Assembly (NCBI RefSeq): GCF_042646125.1
Contig: NZ_JBHRSW010000010.1
Location: 1-64,000 of the forward strand
DNA: 64,000 nucleotides
Origin: Glaciecola flavus
Lineage (GTDB): Bacteria > Pseudomonadota > Gammaproteobacteria > Enterobacterales > Alteromonadaceae
Reading direction: 5' to 3'
Below are positions 25,740-36,700 of this stretch, piece after piece. The translations under genes were made by a program, and so were the position numbers. A model generated the notes under the pieces. It was not told the origin of the DNA and did no database searches. It worked only from the letters and a program-made list of their open reading frames with translations. The stretch's first letter is position 1. Every line of letters starts with the position of its first letter.

Positions 25740-28700
25740 GTGATAATAGAAGAAAGTGTTGGAATTACTAATGTGTTGTTCAAAACGATGTCCTCTGACA
25801 AACTATCAGGGCCCTTTGTATATGTAATTGCAAATCGTTCTACCGAACAACTTAACACGCTTCTTAACACCGCTGGAATTGTTGTAGCGCTTGTGTTCAC
25901 AGTGTTTATTGCATTGTTTCTATTTGGTGTCGTCTCGAAAAAACAGCTTAAAAAGACCATTGCTAAACAAACCGAATTTCGAGATGCCTTGCCAAGCGGC
26001 GTGCTAAGCCTTAATGCAGAAGGAAAAATAACAGCAGTTAATAGCTACAGTGCAAAACTACTTGGGCGCCAGCCTGAAAAGCTCATCGGTATATCATTTG
26101 AACAATGCTTTACAGAAGAAGATCACAGTAAGCTTGCTCAAGCCTTGGAAGCGAGCGACGCAAAAATTCACGCCTGTGCACGATCGAGCAAGTTAATTTT
26201 AGCGATAAACATCGGGGAATTGCGCACTACCAGTGATGGAATGTTCCGAAGTGTAGTGATGATTGATCAAAATAATTTGCAGCGCGCATTTACACAATCC
26301 AAAGCTGATCATAAACATTTGCAAGCACTGATTGCTGGCACAGAGCTTGGTGTAGTCAAAGGTGATCTTGCCAAGCAAGCACTGCACTTGAATGATACCG
26401 CTGCGCAAATGCTGTCTAGTCCCGATAGCCAGCCATTCGATTGTAAGCAAAGCATAGATTTACAAACATTTGCCACTCACATCCACAAAAATGATATTGA
26501 AAAGTGGAAACGCTTAATCGATACCTTTTCCAATAAGGGACTGGCTGAGGCTAGCCTACGCATACGAGCGTTAAATTGCCCCGAGTTTGTAAGGGTAGAG
26601 GACAAAAATATATCCGCTCCTATGCACTACATACCATTACATATTCGCATGCATACGCAAACGCAAAAGACGGAAGGTAAATATGTGTGTTTTGACGCGA
26701 TTGTCGAGAAAGAAACTGTACTTGCTGAATACAAACAGCAGCATGCGATGTTTGAGCAGCAAATACACGCGATGCTGAATGCTTCAGCCAGCCCCGTGTA
26801 CGCCTTAGACGGCAAAGGCAACATAGTGGCTCACAACAATGCCTTTAGTTCTTTAATGCGGATTGTTAATCCGAACATTAATACTAATAACTTATTTGAG
26901 GCACAGGTATTTCCAGAAAATATTCTTGACTTACACAAGCGCAGCGCAGGTGTCAGTAGCTTTGCGCAACAGGCAGAATGCAAGGTGATTGCGCATGATG
27001 GTCGAGAAATGCACCTGAGGTGCTTTATAGCAGCATACAAGTCAGACGTATACTTGAGTGAAGAGTCGGAACGGCGAGTGGTGGGCATGATTTCAGATAT
27101 AACTGAGCTCACAGAGTTAAAAGCACAAGTGAAAAGTGAAAGAGAACAGCTTGAAAATATGCTTAACCTAGCACCTGTAGCGATTGCAACAATTGACGCC
27201 GAAGATCGTGTGATAACCGCAAACCACAACATGCTCGACCGCCTGCAATATTCAGAAAATGAGCTAAAACATGGCAACTTTTATCAACTCTTTGCTGATC
27301 CTGCTGAAGCCGGTCAGGCCGCCAAAAAACTCAACAGAACCGGCAAACTGCGAGATTTTCATGCAAAATTAAAAGGCAAAGATAACCAGCTACATCCTAG
27401 TGAACTGCACGTTGATTTGATTAACCGTGAAAAACAAGAGTATCTATGCTGGATTGCCGATCGTTCAGATGAGCAGTTCCAGCAAGACAAATTTGATAGT
27501 TTGCTTGAGCATAGCAGTATGCCGATGGCTATTTTAAGTGAGCAGGGCTTCAGCAAGTTAAATGAGGCGGCGCTAGCTTTCTTTGGGGCGCAAGACGAAT
27601 ATGAATTGCGCAACGTGATGCCTTACTCCACTAAACTGAACAGTAATGAATTGAAAGCAAGTCGATTAAAGCGTGCCATCGAGCAGGTTAAACAATCAGG
27701 AAAAGTATACGCATCAGATTGGGAGTACCAGCTCGGTGACTACGAGCTTCCTTGTCACGCCACCTATGTACCCATCTACAAAGATAAATCCTTTGATTCG
27801 ATTTTGTGTATTTGGATGGATAAGCGAGAATTGCAAAAAGCAGATGAAGCGCGCATGCATGCGCTAAACCTCAAGCAAGCGGCTGAACGTGAAACTGAAG
27901 AAAAGCAAAAATTACTTGCCAATAGTCAAGACGAATTAGCCGATAAAATGAAGTCGCTTGCTGAAACGCAACAGCAATTACAAAGTGTTCAAGCACAATT
28001 TGATGAGACCTGTAACGAATATTCTGAGCTTAAGGAAAAGCATGAAAGTGTGGCTGAAAACCTGCAACAATTGCAAAGCGAATATAGCCAAAGCCGCGAT
28101 ATGCTTGCTGACGCACAGCGCACTAACAGCGAATTGCAAACGCAGTTGGCTTCTTCTAATGAGCAGGTAAAAGGCTTGCATGCGCAACGTGAGCAAATCG
28201 CGGTTGCTTTACAAGAAAGTGAAGACAAATACAAAGATGCGCAAACTGCCCTCGCGCTCAGTGAGGAGAATGCAGAACAGCTCAAAGCCCACTTAAATGT
28301 ACAAAAAGATAAAATGTCGAATTTGGTGAGCCAAATTAAGCAGATGAAAGATGCTGTCACAGATAAAGATCAGCAAATTAATCAAGTAAGTGAAAAAATC
28401 CAATCTTTGCAATCCCAGCTATCTAGCTCTACCTCGACCACAGAGAGCTTAAGACAGCAGCTTATCAATCAACGCAAAGCCAGTGAAGAAGCAGAAAAGC
28501 AACGCAGAGAACTTGAACAAACCTACGAGTTGGCGCAATCAGAAATTAACAATAAAGCCCAACATGTGGAGCACTTACAGCGCGAAATGCAAAAGCTTGA
28601 AGAGATGTCCAATCAAGAAAAAGGTGACATGCAAGCTCAGCAGTCGGCGCTAAGAGAAGAGTTAGCACAGAAGCAACAACAGCTACAAAGTACAAAAGAT

Positions 28701-30293
28701 GCCTTAGACGAGGCCAGACATGCCGCCGAGCAAGAAAAGCAGGCTAGAGATCAACAAGAGGCTTCGCTCAAGCAATTGCAACAAGAACTAACAGAAACAG
28801 AAAACCATATGCGAGCGAAGCAAGAAGAAGCCGCGAAACGCGAGAATGAACGCAAAGCAGCGCAGCAAAAACTCTGGGAAGAGCTAAAAGCAAAACAGCG
28901 TAAACTGCAAGAAACTGAAGAAATATTGAGCCAGGCCAAACAGCAAACCGAAGCAGAAAAAGCCGAAAAAGAGCACCATCGCCAACGTCTTGAGCTATTG
29001 AAGCAAGAGCTGACCGAAATTGAATCCAGAAGTGCAGAAGAACAGGCAAAAATCAGTGAGAGTGACAGGCAATGGCAGGCAGCGCAGGAAGAGCTGCAAA
29101 GCGAAGTAGAGGCCAAGCGCAAGCAATTGGCAGAAACGAAATCCCAGCTAGACGACATTCAACGTCAAGCTGATAAAGAGAGACTTGCTCGTTTACAGCA
29201 TGAGCAAAAGTTGGAATTACTAACCGTGGAATTGAATGACGTCGAGACACGAGCAGAAAAACAACAACAAATGATTGCCGGTAACGAAGAACAATGGCAC
29301 AAACATCATGCAGAAATTGAAGCGCAAAAACGTCAATTGCAGCAAGCATTACAGCAAGCCAATAGTCAAAATGAGGAGTTGCAAAGCAAGTTGGCTGGCA
29401 AGCTAGATGCGTTGAAACACGCCGAGCAGCAAGTTAACCAATCGCAGTCTGGTGAGCAAAGCCTGCTCGATGAGCTTGAAAAAGCGAAAGAGACAGCCGA
29501 AGAACTCGAAGCAAAAATCACGCAACAGGCCGAAAAAGAGGCCTACCTTCAACAACAATTGCACGAACAGCAAGAGGCTTTGGAGAACAAAGAGTCGGCT
29601 ATTAGTACGCTTGAGTCAAAGCAAGCAGCATTGGCAAACGAACTGGCAAAAGTGCAAGAAGAATACACAAAGAGTAAAGAGAGTTTGTCTCATCAGCACG
29701 ATAGCCATTCAACCCTGAGCACACAAATGAGTGAGTTGGAAAAAGCGCTTGAAAAGAGCCAACAGCAAATTGCAGAGAAAGAGTCGGCTTTACAGGCTGC
29801 CCAAGCCGAATTGCAAACGAGTCAAGACAAGTTAGCAGAACAAGAGTCAGCCTTATTGACTGCGCATAAACAAGAGCTGCAAGCTGCCAGCAATGAAGAA
29901 AGTAGCGCTTCTCGCCGTCGACCTAATATCGAAAAATTATCAATGCCAAACAACCCAACGGATTGGTTTGATTTATTGCCTTACTTGCAAAAACAAGGGC
30001 AAATCGAGTCACTGCCACTCGCGCTTTCTGGTCTGATTGATGGTTTAGAACGTCACCTCTTAAGCACCGAAGAAGCCATTGTGGCCAATGATGTTTCAGG
30101 TATTTTTAAGGGAACAAGAGAGCTAATTCGGATTGCACATGAAGTGAACTCTGAGGTGCTAACCGACATGATGTCGAGTATTGAAGACGACTGTAAAAGC
30201 GGTATGGTTGACAATGTATCGATTCGTTGGCCAGCTGCGAAGCAAAGCTTAGAGAAAACACTTAGAGTCGTGTACTCGCATTTGCATGCTTAA
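25740..30293 (+). CDS. giant PAS/coiled-coil protein with C-terminal Hpt-like domain
   Basis: 1517 residues from GTG 25740, preceded by GAG at fair spacing; ATG 25788 is a weaker alternative. One membrane helix (about 42-64) is followed by several PAS-like domains: about 75-190, 345-455, 465-580 and 590-700 (VLSLNAEGKITAVN, ASPVYALDGKGNIVAHN, APVAIATIDAEDRVITAN). A coiled coil of nearly 700 residues (about 703-1384), rich in Gln, Glu and Lys, follows, then a four-helix Hpt-like domain (about 1395-1517). In that domain His1467 lies in LIRIAHEVNSEVL, but the usual HxxKG is missing. No kinase domain is present. It may act as a membrane-tethered scaffold or phosphorelay decoy. Confidence 0.8.
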   Translation: MIIEESVGITNVLFKTMSSDKLSGPFVYVIANRSTEQLNTLLNTAGIVVALVFTVFIALFLFGVVSKKQLKKTIAKQTEFRDALPSGVLSLNAEGKITAVNSYSAKLLGRQPEKLIGISFEQCFTEEDHSKLAQALEASDAKIHACARSSKLILAINIGELRTTSDGMFRSVVMIDQNNLQRAFTQSKADHKHLQALIAGTELGVVKGDLAKQALHLNDTAAQMLSSPDSQPFDCKQSIDLQTFATHIHKNDIEKWKRLIDTFSNKGLAEASLRIRALNCPEFVRVEDKNISAPMHYIPLHIRMHTQTQKTEGKYVCFDAIVEKETVLAEYKQQHAMFEQQIHAMLNASASPVYALDGKGNIVAHNNAFSSLMRIVNPNINTNNLFEAQVFPENILDLHKRSAGVSSFAQQAECKVIAHDGREMHLRCFIAAYKSDVYLSEESERRVVGMISDITELTELKAQVKSEREQLENMLNLAPVAIATIDAEDRVITANHNMLDRLQYSENELKHGNFYQLFADPAEAGQAAKKLNRTGKLRDFHAKLKGKDNQLHPSELHVDLINREKQEYLCWIADRSDEQFQQDKFDSLLEHSSMPMAILSEQGFSKLNEAALAFFGAQDEYELRNVMPYSTKLNSNELKASRLKRAIEQVKQSGKVYASDWEYQLGDYELPCHATYVPIYKDKSFDSILCIWMDKRELQKADEARMHALNLKQAAERETEEKQKLLANSQDELADKMKSLAETQQQLQSVQAQFDETCNEYSELKEKHESVAENLQQLQSEYSQSRDMLADAQRTNSELQTQLASSNEQVKGLHAQREQIAVALQESEDKYKDAQTALALSEENAEQLKAHLNVQKDKMSNLVSQIKQMKDAVTDKDQQINQVSEKIQSLQSQLSSSTSTTESLRQQLINQRKASEEAEKQRRELEQTYELAQSEINNKAQHVEHLQREMQKLEEMSNQEKGDMQAQQSALREELAQKQQQLQSTKDALDEARHAAEQEKQARDQQEASLKQLQQELTETENHMRAKQEEAAKRENERKAAQQKLWEELKAKQRKLQETEEILSQAKQQTEAEKAEKEHHRQRLELLKQELTEIESRSAEEQAKISESDRQWQAAQEELQSEVEAKRKQLAETKSQLDDIQRQADKERLARLQHEQKLELLTVELNDVETRAEKQQQMIAGNEEQWHKHHAEIEAQKRQLQQALQQANSQNEELQSKLAGKLDALKHAEQQVNQSQSGEQSLLDELEKAKETAEELEAKITQQAEKEAYLQQQLHEQQEALENKESAISTLESKQAALANELAKVQEEYTKSKESLSHQHDSHSTLSTQMSELEKALEKSQQQIAEKESALQAAQAELQTSQDKLAEQESALLTAHKQELQAASNEESSASRRRPNIEKLSMPNNPTDWFDLLPYLQKQGQIESLPLALSGLIDGLERHLLSTEEAIVANDVSGIFKGTRELIRIAHEVNSEVLTDMMSSIEDDCKSGMVDNVSIRWPAAKQSLEKTLRVVYSHLHA

Positions 30294-30297
30294 ATTT

Positions 30298-30326
30298 ACA
30301 CGCCCCCGTTTTAACCGAAGGCGTGT
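30298..30326. terminator. hairpin between convergent genes, weak terminator
   Basis: ACACGCC and GGCGTGT form a 7-bp stem, with GTT/AAC inner pairing. It lies between the ends of the giant coiled-coil gene and the TonB receptor. Neither side has a good T-run. Confidence 0.35.
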
Positions 30327-30349
30327 GTATTAAAGTTGCGGCTTAAGAC

Positions 30350-33300
30350 TTAGAATACCTTGGTAACTCTAACGAAGAATTTACGACCTCTAAAGTCATA
30401 AGGTCCAACTGCAGACGTTCCCACACGGTTAACAAAAGAGCCAACTTGAGGCGGTTCTCTGTCGAAAATATTGCTGACACCAAAGGTGAACTGCATACTA
30501 TTGTCAATCAGGTAGCGCGCTGAAGCGGTATGCTCAAAATAGCTTTCCACTTTTGTATCAGAATGGATCGGACCCAAAAATCTGAAGGGTTGTGCAGCAA
30601 ATTGGATAGTACCGTCTTCGTTAAAACCAGAGTCAGGATTTAAGCTTTGAAAATCAAGCTGGTCTGAGTCTCCAACATAAAAAACATTCCAAAAAAGCGT
30701 TAAATTATCTTTCTTCAAAGACAAATTCATATTACCCGTGTACTCAGGTCTGAGCGCAAGCAATGTTCTATCAATATCGTCGTTGAAGGGGTCATCGATG
30801 TCTCGGTCAAGGTCAACGAAGTCTTCTATTATCTTGGTCACCTGTCCATCAAGACTAAAGTGATATTCACCAAAGTCTTTGCCGTAGCGCACCGCAAAGT
30901 CGTAGCCTCTTGATGTTTGCGAGGCAATATTAAGTGAACCGTTTATGACTTGAGTTAGCTCATTGCGCTCATTTCTTTCGCCAAGTAAGGCACAGAAAGG
31001 ATCATTATTAAATTCTACAATGGTATTGAAAGCTTGAGTGACAAAACAGCGTTCAATAATTGCGCCACCACCAATACGAGAAATTTGGTCTTCAATTTCT
31101 ATGTCAAAGTAGTCAATTGAAAATGCCAAATCAGCAAACTTAGGCTGCCAAACAAAGCCGATGTTTGTTGCTTCTGATGTCTCTGGTAATAAGGTTCCCG
31201 TGCTATTACCTTGGTTTAGAACCCTGACATTTTCGGTTGTTTGAAACGCATCATCAATGCCAAATAAGCTACAGTTTTGAGTAACAATACTTAATTCGTC
31301 AGCCGGACGGTTGGAATTTTCTAGGTTTACACAGGGATCGGTAGGGCCAAAGGTATCATCGCCCCCTTGAAACAATTCAAACAAGGCTGGTGTGCGATAG
31401 GAAGTGCCTTTGTTAAACCGGAACTTTGCCGTTTCGTGTAAATGCCAACCCAAACCCAGCTTATAGGTAAACTCACCACCATCGTCAATACGGTTATTAC
31501 TGGTGAAACGCCCTGAGCCGATAAAGTTAAGTCTGTCTATCAAGAATATGTCTTCAAGCAGGGGAATACCTATTTCTGCGAACACTTCTTGCAAAGTGGC
31601 GGTACCAACTGTTGGATTACCATTTGAAAAGTTATGGTTGTTGCCCGCTTGGCTATTCGCACCGGGTTGGTCGTCAAAGCTGTCGTGGCGCACATGTACA
31701 CCAAGGGCGAGTGCGGCCTCACCTGCAGGTAAACTAAATAGATCGCCCGAAACAATACCTTCAAATGTGTATTGCTCATACTTGGTTGTTCCTGTTTCAA
31801 CACCTTCCAAGAAGGCTTCTTCTTCGGCGTTAAGCTGGCCGTCTCGCAATATTCTAGTGCTCAAAAACGGTATCGATACGCCATCACAAATGGATTCGGC
31901 AGTCTCGCCGTCGGGCAGTAAAGAAACGTTGATTTGTGACGGATCACAAGCAACATTGCCAAAGCCAGTTACGGCACTTAAGCGATCTTGTCGAGTGAAG
32001 TTACTAGTATATTCTGCTTTGGAGTTACCGTATTGAAGATATACATCCCAATCCCAGTCTTCTAACAAGCCAAAACCGCTCCCAAAGGTACCTTTACTAC
32101 CAACTACAGCATTGGCATATTTAGTTTGGTTTTGAGAAAAGAAGGGTCTAATAATGTTAAAGCCGATGGCGCCTGACAATGCGTTGTCAGTTGCATCTCT
32201 TAAGCGCTCTGCCACGGTATTGTTTGGATGTGCGCCGCCTAAATTTTGAAAAAGGAAGCGAAAACTGTTGATATCTGTGTCTACTTTAGACAGTAGCAGT
32301 TGACCGTACAACTCGTGGTTGTCATTGAGATCATAGCCACCAGAAGCAAAGAAACTATAACGTTCTTCGGGGTTTGTGGCGTTTGAGTTTAAAATGATTG
32401 GCGAAGTTTGAGGAAGTATGGCATTTGATGCCGATGCTGCTTCAAAGTCTCCTGTATTGGCACCAATATTGTTTGCAGGGTCTGTGACGCCGAGGTTGGC
32501 AATGCCGACTCGCGCAAATTCTGGTAATATTGCCCTGAGTTCATCTTGTCCAGGGCCAATGATAGTGCCGTCTGGATCGGGTACATACAAGCCACCAAAT
32601 CTGCCATTGATAGAATCTGTGTCAAAGAAAAGCCCAGTACCTTGGCGGAATATGAAGAAACGGTTGTTTGTGCCAAAGCCGCGGCAAACAACCTCACCAT
32701 TTTCATCACGATTGTCGAGTTGCGCACCGCTCACTGGATCGAAGACCCGTAAATCGCGACAATCTGTAAAGTCTCTATCGCCTAATGCAAGTTGTTGGCG
32801 AGAATCAAATTGTGCAGCCAAATTGAAATAGCCATTCTCGTATTCTTCACTGATACGCCCAGACAATTGAAAGTTTTCACCACCACCTTGTTCAGTTGGG
32901 GTGATCTGAACGGATATGGTATCTACTTCCGTGCGGCCGATTAAGCGATTATCGACAACACCCGCAACGGCATCAGAGCCATAAATAGAAGAAGCGCCAT
33001 CTTTTAGTATTTCTACTCTTGAAATAATAGACGAGGGTACAATACTAATATTGGGTGACGATACACCACCACGGGTGCCTGTTGGTGATAGACGTCGACC
33101 ATTCAACAAGACAAGTGTTCTCTCTGCGCCTAATCCACGTAGCGATATTGTATTTGTGCCATTACCGCCGTTTTGTGAAGACCCACCAATAGCATTAACT
33201 GATGTTTGGTCATTGGCTTGTGGTGAACCAGATACTAAGGTCGATTTACGTATTAGATCTTGGGTGCTTTCAAGGCCTAAGAGTAAACCTGTCTCAGATG

Positions 33301-33625
33301 TCAAAACTTGGATCGGCAAGTCACTGTCAAACGCAAAGTTTTTGAGTCTGGAGCCGACTACCGAAATTTTTTCGACAAGCTTCTCTTCATCATTTTCGTT
33401 GGCACTTGATGGCTCGGCGTCAGTGTTGTTTTCCTGTGTACTGCGCACTTCAGACACTTCTACATTGTCTGCGTTGCTTGATTGTTGCTCAGCAATTGCA
33501 ATATTAGAGAGCGCTAAGCCGATTGATAAGGAAATGATGTTAAGTGGTTTTAATTTGAAAAGTTGAAGCATATTAGCCGCTGAGGACGTCTGCTTGCTTT
33601 TTCCATGCATATTTATATTTTTCAT
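30350..33625 (-). CDS. TonB-dependent outer-membrane receptor
   Basis: 1091 residues. After a signal segment comes a Ser/Asn/Glu-rich stretch, a TonB-box-like segment (EKISVVGSRL), the plug domain (SLRGLGAERTLVLLNGRRL, VEILKDGASSIYGSDAVAG) and a barrel ending in YDFRGRKFFVRVTKVF with a terminal Phe. The plug reads GVVDNRLIGRTEVDT where most relatives have GVVNIIT-like sequence. The substrate is unknown. Large receptors of this kind in Alteromonadales often take up oligosaccharides, peptides or iron complexes. It lies downstream of the FecI/FecR/receptor genes, after a gap of about 170 bases. Confidence 0.93.
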   Translation of the reverse strand: MKNINMHGKSKQTSSAANMLQLFKLKPLNIISLSIGLALSNIAIAEQQSSNADNVEVSEVRSTQENNTDAEPSSANENDEEKLVEKISVVGSRLKNFAFDSDLPIQVLTSETGLLLGLESTQDLIRKSTLVSGSPQANDQTSVNAIGGSSQNGGNGTNTISLRGLGAERTLVLLNGRRLSPTGTRGGVSSPNISIVPSSIISRVEILKDGASSIYGSDAVAGVVDNRLIGRTEVDTISVQITPTEQGGGENFQLSGRISEEYENGYFNLAAQFDSRQQLALGDRDFTDCRDLRVFDPVSGAQLDNRDENGEVVCRGFGTNNRFFIFRQGTGLFFDTDSINGRFGGLYVPDPDGTIIGPGQDELRAILPEFARVGIANLGVTDPANNIGANTGDFEAASASNAILPQTSPIILNSNATNPEERYSFFASGGYDLNDNHELYGQLLLSKVDTDINSFRFLFQNLGGAHPNNTVAERLRDATDNALSGAIGFNIIRPFFSQNQTKYANAVVGSKGTFGSGFGLLEDWDWDVYLQYGNSKAEYTSNFTRQDRLSAVTGFGNVACDPSQINVSLLPDGETAESICDGVSIPFLSTRILRDGQLNAEEEAFLEGVETGTTKYEQYTFEGIVSGDLFSLPAGEAALALGVHVRHDSFDDQPGANSQAGNNHNFSNGNPTVGTATLQEVFAEIGIPLLEDIFLIDRLNFIGSGRFTSNNRIDDGGEFTYKLGLGWHLHETAKFRFNKGTSYRTPALFELFQGGDDTFGPTDPCVNLENSNRPADELSIVTQNCSLFGIDDAFQTTENVRVLNQGNSTGTLLPETSEATNIGFVWQPKFADLAFSIDYFDIEIEDQISRIGGGAIIERCFVTQAFNTIVEFNNDPFCALLGERNERNELTQVINGSLNIASQTSRGYDFAVRYGKDFGEYHFSLDGQVTKIIEDFVDLDRDIDDPFNDDIDRTLLALRPEYTGNMNLSLKKDNLTLFWNVFYVGDSDQLDFQSLNPDSGFNEDGTIQFAAQPFRFLGPIHSDTKVESYFEHTASARYLIDNSMQFTFGVSNIFDREPPQVGSFVNRVGTSAVGPYDFRGRKFFVRVTKVF

Positions 33626-33799
33626 TATACGCTCGCTGTGGATGTTATTCTTATTTCAAGGAGGAGGTTTCCCATATAGAAAGACAAAACGAGTGGTATG
33701 TAACCTCAAATAAAAATGCAATATTTTTGAATATATTTTGTAAATCACTGATCTTAATGCGAAATAAAAACTAAATTTTTTGCCAATCCAAGCATATTG

Positions 33800-36700
33800 C
33801 TAAGATCGGTAAGTGAGGCCGATAGAATAATGTGCACCGGTGTTTCGATAAATGCCAGATAAGCCGCGACCCTGATTAATAAATAAGCCTCTTCGCGGCG
33901 GAATGTTGTCAAAAGCATTGTTAATCAGCAATCGAACGTCAAGGCTATCGTTTATCTCATAGTTGAACATAAAGTCGTGAAATAACTTGGTGCCAGTATG
34001 CGGCAAGTCGATAAAGTTGTCGTCTCTTCCCTTTAAAAACGGATCAATGTAAGCCGAACCGATGAATTGAGCTTGCCAAGCAAACGTCAGGGATTTGTAT
34101 TTGTATTCAGTAAGACTGTTGGCTTGCCATCTTGGGTAACCCAAGGTCCCCGCTAAATTTGGTTCGCTTGTTGAGCCACTATCCTCAGGCTTTTCTTGTA
34201 GTTTGTCCAAATACGTACCGAAAACACGCGTTTGCAGCAGACCCGGTAAACTCAACAGGCTGCTCGCAAGATCAATACTGTAATGTAAATCCAGATCGAC
34301 ACCGCGAGCGCTGATTTCACCAATATTTAGTTGTTTGGTAGTAATTGTCGATATAGCTTGCGTGTTTTCATCTCGAGTTATAAAACTGCAAAACACGTTT
34401 TCTTCGACGAGGGTATTGTCATCGACACACCTGTCTACAATCGTTTGCGGTGAAAAGGTGTCAATCGATCGGGTAATATCCACTTGCCAGTAATCGGCAG
34501 TAAAAGATAGATTCGGAAACTTTGCTGGGGTATAAACCAAGCCTGCTGTCCAAGTATCGGATTCTTCGGGTTTTAACTGTGCATTGCCTTCAAAAATGAT
34601 TTGTTTAGATATGCTGTTTCTTCCATCTAGGCTAGCGGGTAAACCCAATGCATCACAATTATTGCGACGTGTTAGTGTATCATCGCGAAAGTCTTCGCTG
34701 CAGGGGTCGGTAACACTACTAAATCCGCTGTCTTGCGCTTCAAATAGTTCGGCAATATTCGGCGCTCTGGCGGCCTTTGAACGGGTAATTCTAAACCTGC
34801 TTGACGCCTTGGGGGCATAGTTTAGGATACCATGCCAAGTCGTGTTTCCACCCGATGTGTTGTAGTTTGAAAGCCTGACTGCGCCCTCTAAGGCTAGATT
34901 GTTTATATATGGCTGATTTGAAACAATGGGTAATTTTGCTTCTGCATACGCTTCGAACACTTCATACTGGCCTTCGTTTGAGGGCACAGGTGGCAAAAAA
35001 GAGTCTCCTGAAGCTTGCAATTGGCTTGAATCTCGACGACTAAACTCTTTGCGATATTCACTTCCGAGTGCAAGATTGAGTGAACCGGCAGGTAGCTCTG
35101 CAAGGACACCGGTCAAGCTTAACCCTGCAGACGTTTGACGCAGTGTTTCTGAGGAATTCACATCAGTTCGGCTATACTCAATAGCTTCTCGAGAAGCTTG
35201 ATTGATACCAATAATATTGAGTGCTTGACAGCCACTCATTCGTGCCCGCAAATCACGGCATACAATTTCACCTGTCTGTTCGTCAAAAATGGCATCTATT
35301 GAGTCAAAAAAGCGCGCATTAGTTTGGCTATTCAGGCTAAGTGTATTTTCTTTGCTGCGACCAAAAGTTGCATAAATCTCATACTGCCAATTGCTGTTGA
35401 GTTCCCCTTGCATACCGATATTGGATTGGAAGGTATGCCTATCATTACGTGACTGCCGGCGGCCAAATTCGGTATGAACGCGGTTTACAAGCAACTTGTC
35501 ATCAAGACTAAAGTCGGCCACTGTAAGGAGTTGTTGCCGAAGATTGGGCGAAATAAATGGGTTGTCTAAAGACAAAGAGATATTGCCCCTGTTTAGGGGA
35601 TCAAATGTGGGTTGTGATGCTTGTTGCCCATTGACAGAAGCGTACTTGAGATCAGCATAAATGCGGGTAGTTGAATCAAACTCGTAGTCAAACATACTGG
35701 TCACAAGGTGTCGTTCTATTGGCAGCCTCAAATTGTCATATTGGCTGAATAACACGCCGTCTCCGCCAATTTGACGATCACCTTGTTTTCCTATTTCACC
35801 AAAGTCAAAGGGTCTGAATGATTGTCCGTCTTCGCTAAATATAAATAGCTGGTCGCCGATTTCAAATGAACCGGTAACGGCATGCGTGTTAAAGCGAATA
35901 TCTGAGCGATGAATTAATGTTGGCGCGGCATCATTCTGCTCTGCGCTAGCTGGATTGCGAATAAAATTGAGACCATCGTTGGTAAAGCTCCTGTCTTGGG
36001 CACTGAGGCCGTCGGATTTTTCATAGCTTGCGCTAATTGTCGCGTGGAGTTTGTTGTTAAAGAACGCGTCACCTTTTAAAAAGGATACTTTGCTCTGGTG
36101 AGCATCTTTTCGGGACGAACTGGAGGCCATTATTTCAATTTGTTGCCCGTCAAGTTTGTCTTTTAGAATAATATTTACTACGCCGGCAACAGCATCTGCG
36201 CCATATACCGCTGAAGCACCGCCAGTACTAATTTCAATGCGCTCGATCAGCTGCTCGGGAATACTATTGATATCAACTGCGGGGCTACCTCTGCGAGCAC
36301 CTACATGTCGCTTGCCGTTGACGAGTACAAGGGTTCTATCTGTGCCTAAACCTCGCAAATTGAGAAACTCTAACCCAGCTCCACCTGATGTTTGACTTTG
36401 TGTATTCACGCCTGAAAAGCCACTGGGCGATAGGGCGGGAAGTGTGAGTAAGGTGCTTGCTAGGCTATTAGGCGAGTTAATACTTAAGTAGGCGTCATTT
36501 ACCAGTGTAACTGGCACATTGGTACTTTTGCCGCTGCGTTTAAGTTTAGAGCCGGTGATAACAATTCTCTCGATACTGTCTCCTCTTCCTTGAATGATGC
36601 TTTGCGCTAAGGTGGCGTTTCCACTATCTAATTTTTGCTCTCTACTAAGGCTTTCTTCACGAGCGGTGGTGGTGCGAGTTTGTAATGGTAAATTGTTGGT

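Noticed and set aside
25740..30293. Many long minus-strand open frames under the giant coiled-coil gene
   Set aside because: They are shadows caused by the skewed codons for Gln, Glu, Lys and Ala of the coiled coil.
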